Origin: Bryobacterales bacterium
Lineage (GTDB): Bacteria > Acidobacteriota > Terriglobia > Bryobacterales > Bryobacteraceae
Direction: 5' to 3'
Assembly: GCA_003132905.1 (NCBI GenBank)
Contig: PKZC01000445.1
Location: forward strand, 14,883 to 49,689
Length of the DNA: 34,807 nucleotides
Of the stretch, positions 7,985 through 16,278 are shown one piece after another. A program made the position numbers and the translations under genes. Below the pieces are notes generated by a model that saw nothing but the letters and a program-made list of their open reading frames with translations, made no database searches and was not told the origin of the DNA. Every line of letters starts with the position of its first letter. Position 1 is the stretch's first letter.

Positions 7985-8012
7985 AGTATACGGCCGAGCC
8001 AGCAACTATCAA
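7985..8012 (-). promoter_or_regulatory. promoter of the large membrane protein gene, leaderless
   Basis: On the minus strand a -35 TTGATA (8012-8007), a 16-nt spacer and a -10 TATACT (7990-7985) are followed by exactly six bases and the ATG at 7978. With the usual spacing, transcription would start at the A of the ATG. No Shine-Dalgarno sequence is present. Confidence 0.7.
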
Positions 8013-8223
8013 TTGCGGGTTTGTACTACGTGTACTAACCGACGCGCGGTCCAGTTGCCGCCAGCCGTCCGGCTTCGAGACCAGCTGTCATCGAATCCCC
8101 CCGGTTTTCTTATTTGTTGCGCGCGGAGCGCTCAAAAGAGGGTTCTCCAAGTACCAAAGGTGGAAGCCAGTACTGCCGAAACTAATTGTATTTGCTGGGC
8201 GAAACAGAGCGGCCCGGGCTGCG

Positions 8224-8267
8224 CATCCATCTAGGTACAATCATCCATCCAAAGGTACAATACGGTT
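8224..8267 (+). promoter_or_regulatory. moeA promoter with duplicated TACAAT element, leaderless
   Basis: Two near-copies of a CATCCATC...GGTACAAT element lie at 8224-8241 and 8242-8261. The second TACAAT (8256-8261) ends six bases before the GTG start of moeA at 8268, so the transcript should begin at the start codon. No clear -35 is seen. The rest of the 7979-8267 gap holds the divergent promoter of the large repeat protein and nothing else recognisable. Confidence 0.65.
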
Positions 8268-9476
8268 GTGGCCACGCTCACCTTCGAACAGGCCCGCCAG
8301 TGTGTCCTCCGCCAGTTGAGCGAAGAGAGGCTGCGCGCGCCTCGGCCCGGCTCTGAAATCGAACAAGTCAGTCTGTCCGAAGCGGCTGGCCGGGTGCTCG
8401 CCGAACCGATCCTTTCGGACCGCGATTACCCTATGCTCGCCCGTTCGGTACGCGATGGATTTGCCGTCCGAGCCGCGGATCTACCCGGCGAATTGTTCGT
8501 CATCGGCGAAGTTCGCGCCGGTGAATCGTTCGCGGGTGAAGTTCAAGGCGGTGAAGCGCTGGAAATCATGACGGGAGCTCCGCTGCCACAAGGCGCCGAT
8601 TCAGTAGTGATGGTGGAGCATTGCACTCTGGACGGCGATCGTCTCACCGTGCCACGAACTTTGGATCTCGGCGAGAATGTGAGCCCCAAGGCTTCGCAGG
8701 CGCGCGAAAACGAAGTGCTGCTCGAAGTTGGCCAGCGCTTAGGTTTCGCCGAAATTGCACTCCTCGCAATGGTGGGCGCTACAACGGTTCCGGTGTACCC
8801 GCGTCCGGGGGTTGCGATTCTAGCCACAGGCGACGAGATCGTTGAAGTGAACCAAACGCCGCTCGATTACCAGATTCGCAACTCAAATGTGGAATCGCTG
8901 GCGGTTCAAGTGAAGCGCGCCGGCGGATGCCCCACCATTCTGCCCATTGCGCGCGACCTCTACCAGGCCACTCGCGAGCTGACCGAACATGGGCTTCGTT
9001 TCGACATGCTCTTGCTTTCTGGCGGCGTCTCAGCCGGCAAGTACGACATTGTAGAACGCGTGCTGGCGGATTTGGGCGCCGAGTTTTATTTCGACCGTGT
9101 CCTCATTATGCCGGGCCAGCCGCTAGTTTTTGGCAAGGCGCGCGGCAAGTTTTTCTTCGGCCTTCCTGGTAACCCCGCATCCACCATGGTGACGTTCGAA
9201 GTTTTTGCCCGATCCGCCGTGGAGCTTTTAGGAGGCCAAAAGGAAGCGAACCTTCCGTTGGTTTGGAGCAAGCTGTCACAGGATTTTCGGCAGAAAACCG
9301 GACTGACGCGGTTCCTTCCCGCCTTCTTGAGCGCGGACGGTTCCCAAATTACTCCCATGGCATGGCAGGGTTCTGGCGACGTGCCATCGCTCGCGCGCGC
9401 CAACGCATTTTTAGTCACCGAACCCGACCGCGAGAAGTGGACAGCGGGTGATTGGATCCAGGTTCTGCTGAAGTAG
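8268..9476 (+). CDS. moeA: molybdopterin molybdenumtransferase MoeA
   Basis: 402 residues, the normal family length. It inserts molybdate into adenylylated molybdopterin in the last step of molybdenum-cofactor synthesis, in the cytoplasm. Visible signatures: SVRDGFAV near the N-terminus, [21 protein letters not shown] and GLPGNPAS in the central MogA-like domain, and a C-terminal domain with TRFLPAFL. The start is GTG 8268, placed by the -10 element six bases upstream. moaC follows 17 bp after the stop and mogA/moaB after that, so the three genes form a cofactor operon. moaA, moaD and moaE are not in this window. Confidence 0.96.
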   Translation: MATLTFEQARQCVLRQLSEERLRAPRPGSEIEQVSLSEAAGRVLAEPILSDRDYPMLARSVRDGFAVRAADLPGELFVIGEVRAGESFAGEVQGGEALEIMTGAPLPQGADSVVMVEHCTLDGDRLTVPRTLDLGENVSPKASQARENEVLLEVGQRLGFAEIALLAMVGATTVPVYPRPGVAILATGDEIVEVNQTPLDYQIRNSNVESLAVQVKRAGGCPTILPIARDLYQATRELTEHGLRFDMLLLSGGVSAGKYDIVERVLADLGAEFYFDRVLIMPGQPLVFGKARGKFFFGLPGNPASTMVTFEVFARSAVELLGGQKEANLPLVWSKLSQDFRQKTGLTRFLPAFLSADGSQITPMAWQGSGDVPSLARANAFLVTEPDREKWTAGDWIQVLLK

Positions 9477-9493
9477 CTGCTCCTATATCTCTT

Positions 9494-9982
9494 ATGACCG
9501 CCAAAAGGAAGCTCAGCCACTACGACGACGCGGGCGTGGCGCGCATGGTGGATGTTTCCGCCAAATCGCCCACCAAGCGTACGGCGCGTGCACATGCCTT
9601 CGTCAAGATGCAGCCGTCGGTGATCGCTCAACTGCCCAGCAATCCCAAAGGCAACCCGCTCGAAATCGCGCGCGTGGCGGGCATCTCGGCCGCCAAGAAG
9701 ACTTCCGACTTGATCCCGCTGTGCCATCCGCTCATGCTCTCGCACGTGGACGTCGAAGTAACGCTCGAGAGCGACGGAGTGCGGATTGTATCGAGCGTCG
9801 CCACCATGGCTGCCACGGGCGTGGAGATGGAGGCGCTGACAGCGGCGTCTGTCGCGGCCCTGACAGTGTACGACATGACGAAGGCATTGGACAAAGGGAT
9901 CGAGATCCAGGACCTCTACTTGCTGGAAAAGACCGGCGGCAAGAGTGGGGATTTCCGGCGTCTCGCAGCGCCCCAGGAATGA
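9494..9982 (+). CDS. moaC: cyclic pyranopterin monophosphate synthase MoaC
   Basis: 162 residues from ATG 9494. It converts the MoaA product, 3',8-cyclo-7,8-dihydro-GTP, to cyclic pyranopterin monophosphate. The family motifs [13 protein letters not shown] and [20 protein letters not shown] are intact, with the family's normal length. The frame is open further upstream, but the homology begins at [18 protein letters not shown] just after this ATG. No Shine-Dalgarno is evident in the 17-bp gap behind moeA. The stop overlaps the next start by 4 bp (ATGA). Confidence 0.96.
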   Translation: MTAKRKLSHYDDAGVARMVDVSAKSPTKRTARAHAFVKMQPSVIAQLPSNPKGNPLEIARVAGISAAKKTSDLIPLCHPLMLSHVDVEVTLESDGVRIVSSVATMAATGVEMEALTAASVAALTVYDMTKALDKGIEIQDLYLLEKTGGKSGDFRRLAAPQE

Positions 9983-10476
9983 TTCGAGTGGCGGTAATTA
10001 CTGTGAGCGATTCGGCCATCGCCGGAACGCGTGAGGATCGTTCTGGTCCGGCCGTACGCGAGCGGGTGGAATCCCTTGGATGGACGGTCAGCGCGCACGA
10101 ATTGCTCCCCGATGAATCGAATCAGATCGCGGATGCTCTGCGCCGCCTGGCTGATTCGGGCGAGGTGTCCGTGATCCTGACCACCGGCGGAACGGGCGTA
10201 GCGCTGCGCGATGTCACACCGGAGGCGACGCGGGGCGTCATCGAGCGGGAAATTCCCGGGCTGGGCGAGCTGATGCGTTCTGAAGGGCTGAAATTTACAC
10301 CCACGGCCGTATTGTCGCGAGGGCTGGCCGGACTGCGGAGGCGAACGCTCATCGTGAATCTGCCCGGTTCGCCCAAGGGTGCGGTGCAATCTTTGGATGC
10401 CATTGCGAAACTGGTCCCTCACGTGCTGGATCTTTTAGAAGGAAGGACGGCTCATGATAGCGATGTGCCACACTAG
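9979..10476 (+). CDS. molybdopterin adenylyltransferase, MogA/MoaB family
   Basis: 165 residues starting at ATG 9979, which shares an ATGA overlap with the moaC stop. It adenylylates molybdopterin to prepare it for MoeA. Family motifs: VITVSDSA at the start, [18 protein letters not shown] with the substrate-binding GGTG loop, and [12 protein letters not shown] near the C-terminus. Mog and MoaB proteins share these motifs, so the exact subfamily is left open; the neighbouring moeA and moaC support the cofactor role. The frame stays open well upstream, inside moaC, but that part is a shadow of moaC. Confidence 0.93.
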   Translation: MIRVAVITVSDSAIAGTREDRSGPAVRERVESLGWTVSAHELLPDESNQIADALRRLADSGEVSVILTTGGTGVALRDVTPEATRGVIEREIPGLGELMRSEGLKFTPTAVLSRGLAGLRRRTLIVNLPGSPKGAVQSLDAIAKLVPHVLDLLEGRTAHDSDVPH

Positions 10477-10480
10477 AGTA

Positions 10481-11626
10481 ATGCGCCACCCGTTGATTTT
10501 CCTGGTATGCGCCGCCGTACTGATCCCCGGCGGATTTGCACAGGCCCCCGGGACGCTGGACCCGGCCAAAGCGCCTGGGGCTTCTCAATCAGGAGCAACC
10601 GCGCCGCTGTTGCCTGCGCCCCTCTCGACCGGCTCCGCTCGCGATGAGAACACGATCGTGGTGAACACCAACGTCGTGATTGCGCCCACCACGGTTCGCG
10701 ACCGCAATGGCGATTTTGTCAATGGACTCCAACTTCAGGATTTCGAGCTCTACGATAACGGGAAAATTCAGAAGGTGAACGCCGACGTGCGCGAGGAGCC
10801 GCTTTCGCTGGTGGTGGCGGTGCAGCGCAGTTCCAACCTCACCGACTTCCTGCCGAAAATTCAGAACATCGGAACCATGTTGAACCAACTGGTCGCCGGC
10901 CAGGATGGAGAGATTGCCGTGGTGGGGTTCGATCATCGCATCGAGGTGATGCAGGATTTCACCAACGAGGGCGCCAAGGTCTCGGAAGCGATGAAGAAAA
11001 TGACCCCCGGCAGTTCGAGTCACGCCGTGATTGATGCTGTGAATCAGAGCGTGCGCATGTTGAAAAATCGTCCTCGAGACCGGCGGCGCGTGTTGCTGCT
11101 GATCTCAGAAAAACGCGACCGGGGCAGCGAACTGCACGCGCGCGAAGCCCTGACTGAGACTCAGTTTGCCAATGTTTCGATTTATTCCGTAGACATTTCT
11201 ACCGTCATAGCGGCGCTTACCGACAAGGGCATGCCGCCGCGTCCGCCGTCGATTCCTCCCGAGGCGCAGCACCTGCCGGGCGGTTACTCCGCCACTCCCA
11301 CCACGGTTGATCAGAACTACTACATGGGCAACTATGTCCCGATCTTCGTCGATATTTTCAAAGCGACGAAGAGTGTTTTTGTGGACGACACACTGGATGT
11401 TTTCACGCGTTTCACGGGTGGCCGGGAGTATTCCTTCATCGGCGAGAAGAGTCTGGAGAAGGCGATCTCTGGCATCAGTGACGAATTGCACAGCCAATAT
11501 CTGTTGAGCTATTCGCCTAACAATCAGACGGAGGGTGGATTCCACGAGATCAAAGTGGTGGTAAACCGTCCCAAACTGGAAGTTCGCACGCGTCCTGGCT
11601 ATTGGGTAGCCGGACGGCCAGAGTAA
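10481..11626 (+). CDS. secreted VWFA-related domain protein
   Basis: 381 residues. The N-terminus MRHPLIFLVCAAVLIPGGFAQ is a clear signal peptide cleaved near residue 21. A short beta region follows (VRDRNGDFVNGLQLQDFELYD), then a von Willebrand factor A-like domain from about residue 110. This arrangement is very common in Acidobacteria and its function is unknown. The metal site normally written DxSxS reads QRSSN, so metal binding is probably lost. The frame allows an ATG at 10454 inside the upstream gene, but ATG 10481 fits the signal peptide and lies six bases behind a weak -10 (CACACT). The gene ends facing the Memo-family gene. Confidence 0.85.
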   Translation: MRHPLIFLVCAAVLIPGGFAQAPGTLDPAKAPGASQSGATAPLLPAPLSTGSARDENTIVVNTNVVIAPTTVRDRNGDFVNGLQLQDFELYDNGKIQKVNADVREEPLSLVVAVQRSSNLTDFLPKIQNIGTMLNQLVAGQDGEIAVVGFDHRIEVMQDFTNEGAKVSEAMKKMTPGSSSHAVIDAVNQSVRMLKNRPRDRRRVLLLISEKRDRGSELHAREALTETQFANVSIYSVDISTVIAALTDKGMPPRPPSIPPEAQHLPGGYSATPTTVDQNYYMGNYVPIFVDIFKATKSVFVDDTLDVFTRFTGGREYSFIGEKSLEKAISGISDELHSQYLLSYSPNNQTEGGFHEIKVVVNRPKLEVRTRPGYWVAGRPE

Positions 11627-11742
11627 GCCGGGTGGCTACCGGCCCCACGTCATCGCGTAAACTTCTCTTGCCATGAATCCAGCGTAAGGGCGGAAGATAT
11701 TCAGTGCTATGGAAATACGGTACGGGCTAGGTTTAGTACTAA

Positions 11743-12960
11743 CTATCCCCGAAAGCCAATGGCAGCGAAGCTAACCACGCTCTGTTCGTCGATGTTCCAC
11801 TGCTGGTAGCGCCGCAAAGTTCCGCGAGCTTGGGGAACGGCCTTGAGGAACGTATACATGGGCGCCGATCCGCACCATTTCAGATCGTCCTGATTCTCCT
11901 GAATGAGATTCCAGAAGCCGGGAGCGTCGGATTGGGTGAGCCGCTCGATGCGCAGCTTATCGCGCTCGGCGACGGCAGCCATTTCACCTTCCTCGGCGCG
12001 CGCGATCATTTGATCCCCATAGCGGCGGCCCATGTGCGCCATATCCACACCCAGAACCCAGAACAGCTTGTTTCCTTCGCGGGCCGATATATTGCCCAGG
12101 CTATCGAAGAAGCGCTGCACCTGCTCGTTCCCCTCCGGTTTGCCGCCTTGATAAATGCTGCGCAGGAACGATCCGCACAAAATCGGAAGAATGCGAATAT
12201 TGGGGCCGTAGAGATATTGCAGGAACAGCACCTGAAATTCAATGGAGTGCTCGATGGCATGGCAGTAATCCTCCATGCGAATCGATTCCGGCGCGGCTTG
12301 TGCGAGTTCGTCCACTAAGCGGCCGTCGGTAATGGTTTCACCGAACGGGGTGGCGAAAGGTTTGCGCGTCAGGCCGAAACGATCCGGCTCGCCGTAGTGC
12401 GATGTGCCGAGCACGACGAATGTCCGGTCCCGGTAGGAATCGGGCAGCTCCGAATAAGCGTCGCGGTAAGATTCCCAGCCCCCAAACGGGCTGACATGGG
12501 GCGCCGCGATTCCAATCAGCGAGTCTTCCGAACCCCGCGGAGGAGCGCCTTGCATGAATTCAGAAACGGTCTTGCGCGCTTCGTCGGCGTTATCCGGATA
12601 GGCCGAACCGGAGTGAGCGGCCTCACGCGTGGGTGCAGCAATGAATTCGTTGACGCGCGCCAGACGCTGCACTTCGAAGGCGTCGTCTTCCAGGAATCCG
12701 GCTTGGCTGAGTGTATCCACCAGATGCTTTTCAAGTTCGCCGATCTGGATCTCGCCGGTGATTCGAACCAGGTTCGACCGCAGATCCAGGCTGGTCTGTT
12801 CGCCGTCGAAGCATGCCAGACATTCCACCAATTGAGGAGGAATCAGCAGCATGGCATCGGAGAATTTGAGCGGATCGCGAATGAGCAGGCCGGGATGCTC
12901 AGGATCGGACGATGGAACGAAATCGAGTCCCAAACGGAGACGCGGGAGTGGACCTGGCAC
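11743..12960 (-). CDS. Memo-family protein (AmmeMemoRadiSam system protein B) with N-terminal helical domain
   Basis: 405 residues from GTG 12960. The Memo domain covers about 110-405, with family residues in IGIAAPHVSPFGGW, VVLGTSHYG, EHSIEFQVLFLQY and VLGVDMAHMG. Memo proteins share the fold of metal-dependent aromatic-ring dioxygenases; the bacterial role is unknown and is usually linked with AMMECR1 and a radical SAM protein, neither of which is here. The first 100 residues (LLIPPQLVECLACFDGEQTSLDL and on) resemble a PqqD-like small domain fused in front. The frame extends to TTG 12987, inside the ester hydrolase gene; the GTG is preferred because homology starts after it and a GATAGT hexamer ends six bases upstream. 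Confidence 0.85.
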   Translation of the reverse strand: MPGPLPRLRLGLDFVPSSDPEHPGLLIRDPLKFSDAMLLIPPQLVECLACFDGEQTSLDLRSNLVRITGEIQIGELEKHLVDTLSQAGFLEDDAFEVQRLARVNEFIAAPTREAAHSGSAYPDNADEARKTVSEFMQGAPPRGSEDSLIGIAAPHVSPFGGWESYRDAYSELPDSYRDRTFVVLGTSHYGEPDRFGLTRKPFATPFGETITDGRLVDELAQAAPESIRMEDYCHAIEHSIEFQVLFLQYLYGPNIRILPILCGSFLRSIYQGGKPEGNEQVQRFFDSLGNISAREGNKLFWVLGVDMAHMGRRYGDQMIARAEEGEMAAVAERDKLRIERLTQSDAPGFWNLIQENQDDLKWCGSAPMYTFLKAVPQARGTLRRYQQWNIDEQSVVSFAAIGFRG

Positions 12961-12967
12961 CTCACTA

Positions 12968-14902
12968 CTATCGCATGAGGACCACAACAGGCAGCCAGAT
13001 CGCGCTGGCGTGATCGCCGGAGCGAAACACGCTCTCGGTGGCTTTCACATAGTCCGATGGCTTGCTGTAGAAAATGTTCGGCACAAACGTTTGCGGATTC
13101 CGATCGTACAGCGGAAACCAGCTCGATTCAATCTGCACCATGATGCGATGCCCCAGTAGAAAAACGTGATTGGCGGTCGGGAGCGCAAAGCGGTATTCCT
13201 CGGTCTTGCCCGCCGGAATCGCGGACGGGTGCTCGAAGCTCTCGCGATAGCGGCCGCGGAAAATATCCATCGAAACGGCGAGCTGGTATCCTCCCAGCTC
13301 TGGCTGGCTGGGAACTTCGTCCGGATAGACGTCGATCAGCTTCACCACCCAATCCGCATCTGTACCGGTGGTGGCGGCAAACAGATGGGCCACGGGCGAC
13401 CCACTCACTCGCAGCGGCGCGGTGAGCACCGGCCCTTCATACGTCAAGACATCGGTCCGATCGGCTGCAGCGCGCTGATCGCTGACCAGCCACTGCTTCC
13501 AACGATCCGAATCGGCGAAGCGAACGGGGCGGGGAAGATACGGAACGGGCTTCGCAGGATCGGAAACGTAGGAATCGGACGCGTCCGCGCCGCCCGCGGG
13601 CTTCTGGAATCCCAGGGTGAAGTTCGGCTGCAGATACAGCGGCTGCATCGGCGAGGCGCAGCCGTGTTCGCAAGCCAGCGGCCAGTTCTTCAAGCGATCC
13701 CAATGATTCTCGCCCGTGTTGTAAATGAATACCGGTGGTGTCTCGGCCTTCGGGGCATCCGTCTTCAGGTACTGATCGAAGAAAGGCCTGAGCACGTCGC
13801 GCCGGAATTGAATTGCCGTGTCGCCGTCCCACTTCAATGGCCCAAGATTGTAGGCATCGTAATTTACCTGGCTGTGCCGCCACGGACCCATAACCAGGTA
13901 GTTGTGATCGGCCTGCCCGCGCGCTTTCAAAGCCATGTAGCAATGAATCGCGCCCCACATGTCCTCCTGGTCCCACAGCCCCTGAATCCACATGGCAGGT
14001 ACTTGCGAAGGATGCTCGGCCACCAGTTTGTCGAGCGCTTGCCCCTGCCAGAAGCCGTCGTAGGCAGGATGCTCGATCAACTTTTCGTCCCAAGGCAATT
14101 GATCCAGGCCATGCTCGCGGGCGTAATTGCCAGCCGAACCGGCGCGCAGGAAGTTTTCATAGTCGTCGTAAGCGCCACGAGGAACAGACTTACCTTCGCC
14201 CTTCTCCGTAGTCTGATCGGAGACATAATCGAAGTTGGTCTGACGGAACGCCCCGTAGTGAAACCAATCGTCCCCCATCCAGCCATCGACCATGGGACTT
14301 TCGGGCGCGGCCACTTTCAACGCCGGATGCGGGTTGAGAAGCGCCATCACCACGGTGAATCCCTCGTAGGAGGAGCCGATCATGCCGACGCGTCCGTTCG
14401 ATTCGGGCGTGTTCTTCACCAGCCAATCGATCGTGTCGTAGGCATCGGTCGTGTGGTCCGTCGCAGTGGAATTCAACGGGCCGCGGACAGGCCGCGTCAT
14501 GACGTAATCGCCTTCGGACTTGTATTTGCCGCGCACGTCCTGGAAGGCGCGGATATAGCCGGCTTGGACGAATACCTCGTCTGCTTGCGGAAGAATCGCC
14601 AGCATGTGCTCGCTATTGCTTCGGGCGGCCCGCGCAGTGGCGTTGTAGGGCGTGCGGGTCAGCAGAATGGGAGCGTTTGTTGCTCCCTTGGGTAGCACGA
14701 TGACGGTGTATAACTTCACGCCGTCGCGCATGGGGATCATTACGTCGCGCTTGATGTAATCCTGGTTGTTGGTTGGCGGGTGGAAGACCTTGGGAATGTC
14801 GCTGTCGGCGGCCGTCGCAGACGGTATCGGAATGGCGCAAAGCGCCGCGAGCAGACTCATTCCCAGCAGGCCCGATATGTTTGGGCGCGGTCCCTGCTTC
14901 AT
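12968..14902 (-). CDS. alpha-amino-acid ester hydrolase, CocE/X-Pro dipeptidyl-peptidase fold
   Basis: 644 residues. A signal peptide covers about 1-32. Three features point specifically to alpha-amino-acid ester hydrolases, the enzymes known for ampicillin and cephalexin acyl transfer: the nucleophile Ser178 in GSSYEGFTVVMALL, MVDGWMGDDWFHYGAF, and GLWDQEDMWGA, which carries the acidic pair that binds the substrate amino group. A jelly-roll C-terminal domain (PLRVSGSPVAHLFAA) completes the fold. It should act in the periplasm on esters or amides of amino acids; the natural substrate is not known. The start at 14902 is supported by the signal peptide and by a TAAAAT hexamer six bases upstream. 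Its 5' end is duplicated 671 bp away. Confidence 0.92.
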   Translation of the reverse strand: MKQGPRPNISGLLGMSLLAALCAIPIPSATAADSDIPKVFHPPTNNQDYIKRDVMIPMRDGVKLYTVIVLPKGATNAPILLTRTPYNATARAARSNSEHMLAILPQADEVFVQAGYIRAFQDVRGKYKSEGDYVMTRPVRGPLNSTATDHTTDAYDTIDWLVKNTPESNGRVGMIGSSYEGFTVVMALLNPHPALKVAAPESPMVDGWMGDDWFHYGAFRQTNFDYVSDQTTEKGEGKSVPRGAYDDYENFLRAGSAGNYAREHGLDQLPWDEKLIEHPAYDGFWQGQALDKLVAEHPSQVPAMWIQGLWDQEDMWGAIHCYMALKARGQADHNYLVMGPWRHSQVNYDAYNLGPLKWDGDTAIQFRRDVLRPFFDQYLKTDAPKAETPPVFIYNTGENHWDRLKNWPLACEHGCASPMQPLYLQPNFTLGFQKPAGGADASDSYVSDPAKPVPYLPRPVRFADSDRWKQWLVSDQRAAADRTDVLTYEGPVLTAPLRVSGSPVAHLFAATTGTDADWVVKLIDVYPDEVPSQPELGGYQLAVSMDIFRGRYRESFEHPSAIPAGKTEEYRFALPTANHVFLLGHRIMVQIESSWFPLYDRNPQTFVPNIFYSKPSDYVKATESVFRSGDHASAIWLPVVVLMR

Positions 14903-14922
14903 TCAAGTATTTTAACGTGACG
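14811..14922. repeat. 112-bp direct repeat, copy A (functional 5' end of the ester hydrolase)
   Basis: It aligns without gaps to 15482-15593 with 10 mismatches, about 91% identity. The copy covers the -10 element, the start codon and the signal-peptide codons of the ester hydrolase. Confidence 0.9.
14909..14914 (-). promoter_or_regulatory. -10 hexamer of the ester hydrolase gene, leaderless
   Basis: TAAAAT on the minus strand ends six bases before ATG 14902, and no Shine-Dalgarno lies upstream of the ATG. The same hexamer at the same spacing is kept in the duplicated copy at 15580-15585. Confidence 0.6.
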
Positions 14923-14989
14923 CACTGCTCAGCCGTGTGGACTTTGCCGGCTTGTGTGTAACCACAAAAGTAGCTACATCATAGGGTGA

Positions 14990-15142
14990 TGGGAAGGGCT
15001 AATCACTTTGGGCCTGCTCGCCGGTCGAGTAGTTGTTATTGCCCACGCGCCACGCGGCGACGACATCACACGGATTATCTCCATGAGAAAGGCAAATCGA
15101 CGTGAGCAAAAAATCTATCAAGAGCGACTTAGCGAGGGTTGA
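14990..15142 (+). pseudogene. beheaded BrnT toxin remnant
   Basis: The frame after a TGA at 14987 reads WEGLITLGLLAGRVVVIAHA, then PRGDDITRIISMRKANRREQ and KIYQERLSEG before the stop. The later part (RGD..TRIIS.RKA..RE...YE) is the characteristic C-terminal half of BrnT-type RNase toxins, and RIIS.RKA is the family hallmark. The N-terminal half of the usual 90-100 residues is missing, and no plausible start codon with a ribosome site precedes it. The remnant overlaps the start of brnA by 41 bp, as in intact brnTA operons. The toxin is therefore probably inactive and the antitoxin orphaned. Confidence 0.75.
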
Positions 15143-15419
15143 CCGCATGAAGGATGCCGATATCGACTACTCAGACATTCCGGCGCTCGACAAATCTTTC
15201 TTTACGAAGGCAATGGAAGCATGGCCCCCGGCAAAACAGCAACTCACCATTCGTCTTGACGCAGACGTGCTGAATTGGCTCAAGGCCAACGGCAGAGGTT
15301 ATCAGACCCGCATCAATCGCATTCTGCGGGCCGCGATGGAGAATCAACCGAGCCATTCGCGTTCCTTGGCAGCGTCGAAGAAAAGTGCCCGGCCACGCAG
15401 CCATTTAAAGCCGGCGTAA
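15102..15419 (+). CDS. brnA: BrnA-type antitoxin, orphan
   Basis: 105 residues from GTG 15102, with GAGAAAGG upstream. The N-terminal half (DADIDYSDIPALDKSFF) is the toxin-binding part of BrnA antitoxins. The second half (KQQLTIRLDADVLNWLKANG then YQTRINRILRAAM) is the ribbon-helix-helix DNA-binding domain that represses its own operon. BrnA normally neutralises BrnT; here only the C-terminal part of BrnT remains directly upstream. The last 20 residues are basic and not typical of the family. Confidence 0.88.
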   Translation: MSKKSIKSDLARVDRMKDADIDYSDIPALDKSFFTKAMEAWPPAKQQLTIRLDADVLNWLKANGRGYQTRINRILRAAMENQPSHSRSLAASKKSARPRSHLKPA

Positions 15420-15481
15420 ACCGCCGCCCATGACGGCCACAGCAGCACTCGAGAACATAACGCAAAAACGCCGCAGCCGCA

Positions 15482-15593
15482 GCCGTCGCAAACGGCATCG
15501 GAATGGCGCAGAGCGTTGCGAGCAGATTCATTCCCAGCAGGCCCGAAATGTTTGGGCGCGGTCCCTGCTTCATTCGATTATTTTAGCGTGACG
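15482..15593. pseudogene. duplicated promoter and signal-peptide fragment of the ester hydrolase (copy B)
   Basis: It repeats 14811-14922 at about 91% identity in the same orientation (minus). It keeps TAAAAT (15580-15585), six bases, ATG 15573 and the first 28 or so codons (MKQGPRPNISGLLGMNLLAT). The frame then runs on into unrelated sequence to a stop at 15313, antisense to the end of brnA. No hydrolase body follows. If still transcribed it would make an 86-residue exported peptide with no recognisable domain; more likely it is a relic of a lost paralogue or of a rearrangement that brought in brnTA. Confidence 0.8.
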
Positions 15594-15668
15594 GCCGAGC
15601 CCGTCTGCTTGCAAACGGTGACAGGTGGGTGCAGATCCGATACCCTGAAGAAGAGACAGGAGCGGCCC

Positions 15669-15926
15669 ATGCACATAGAAATCCACGATACGGCCTTGGA
15701 GGCTCGGATCCAAAAACAGATTCAAGCGACCGGTGCCGCTAGCGCGGAGGAAGCTCTGCTTCGCCTTCTCGAAACGCAGGAAGAGCAGGATCGCTGGCTG
15801 TTGGAAAACAAAGCCACCTTCACCGCCAAGATCAATCGTGGCATCGATCAGCTTGACCGAGGCGAAGGCATTCCTGAGGACCAACTGGACGCCTACCTTG
15901 CCAAGTTAAAAGCCCGCTCTGAATGA
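15669..15926 (+). CDS. antitoxin of a ParD/RHH-like type II toxin-antitoxin pair
   Basis: 85 residues from ATG 15669, with AGGAG about 6 nt upstream. It has a short N-terminal beta/helix region (MHIEIHDTALEARIQKQI) and a long acidic helical C-terminus (LLRLLETQEEQDRWLLENKA), typical of antitoxins that fold on the toxin and bind DNA through their N-termini. The gene overlaps the toxin gene by ATGA. A possible promoter (GTGACA, 17 nt, TACCCT; 15619-15647) lies between the duplicated hydrolase fragment and this gene and would be autorepressed by the complex (inference). Confidence 0.82.
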   Translation: MHIEIHDTALEARIQKQIQATGAASAEEALLRLLETQEEQDRWLLENKATFTAKINRGIDQLDRGEGIPEDQLDAYLAKLKARSE

Positions 15927-16231
15927 AGGCTCGCTACGTTCTTGCGCCGGAAGCGGCTCTGGATCTAGTTCAGATCTGGCTCTATATCAAGAACAATGCC
16001 AGCCTTGAAACGGCTAATAGGGTTGAATCCGTCATCCGCGAGAAGATTGCTTATTTAGCGCGAAGACCGGGTGCCGGCCACTGGCGCAAGGACTTGACAG
16101 ATGAGTCAGTGAAGTTCTTCCCGATCTACTCCTACCTGATCGTTTACAGGCCGGAGACGAAGCCCTTGCAGGTTGTCGCCTTCCTTCATGGCAGCCGCGA
16201 TGTGGAGCAACTTCTCCAGCGTCGCATTTAG
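15923..16231 (+). CDS. ParE/RelE-superfamily toxin
   Basis: 102 residues. The fold pattern of the superfamily is clear: YVLAPEAALDLVQIWLYIKN at the start, then a helix with ARRPGAGHWRKDL, and the final strands FFPIYSYLIVYRP and QVVAFLHGSRDVEQLL. ParE members poison DNA gyrase, and RelE members cut mRNA on the ribosome; the sequence fits ParE better. It is translationally coupled to its antitoxin through an ATGA overlap. Both partners look full length, so this pair is probably active. Confidence 0.9.
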   Translation: MKARYVLAPEAALDLVQIWLYIKNNASLETANRVESVIREKIAYLARRPGAGHWRKDLTDESVKFFPIYSYLIVYRPETKPLQVVAFLHGSRDVEQLLQRRI

Positions 16232-16278
16232 AACGGCAACTCAACTATCTGGCGATGTGAATCGCTCAAGTACAGCGC

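Noticed and set aside
7978..8005. TTG nine codons upstream as the start of the large membrane protein
   Set aside because: It would place the start codon inside the promoter spacer between TTGATA and TATACT; ATG 7978 fits the promoter exactly.
11627..11643. Short hairpin GCCGG-N7-CCGGC after the VWFA gene as a terminator
   Set aside because: Only five base pairs, and the following sequence has no T-run; too weak to call.
13166..14695. Plus-strand open frame of 509 codons
   Set aside because: It is antisense to the alpha-amino-acid ester hydrolase, which has all family motifs; the plus product is Arg/Val-rich with no domain.
15313..15573. 86-codon minus-strand frame as a real secreted peptide
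   Set aside because: Its first 28 codons are the duplicated hydrolase signal peptide, the rest is antisense to brnA and unlike any family; treated as a relic.
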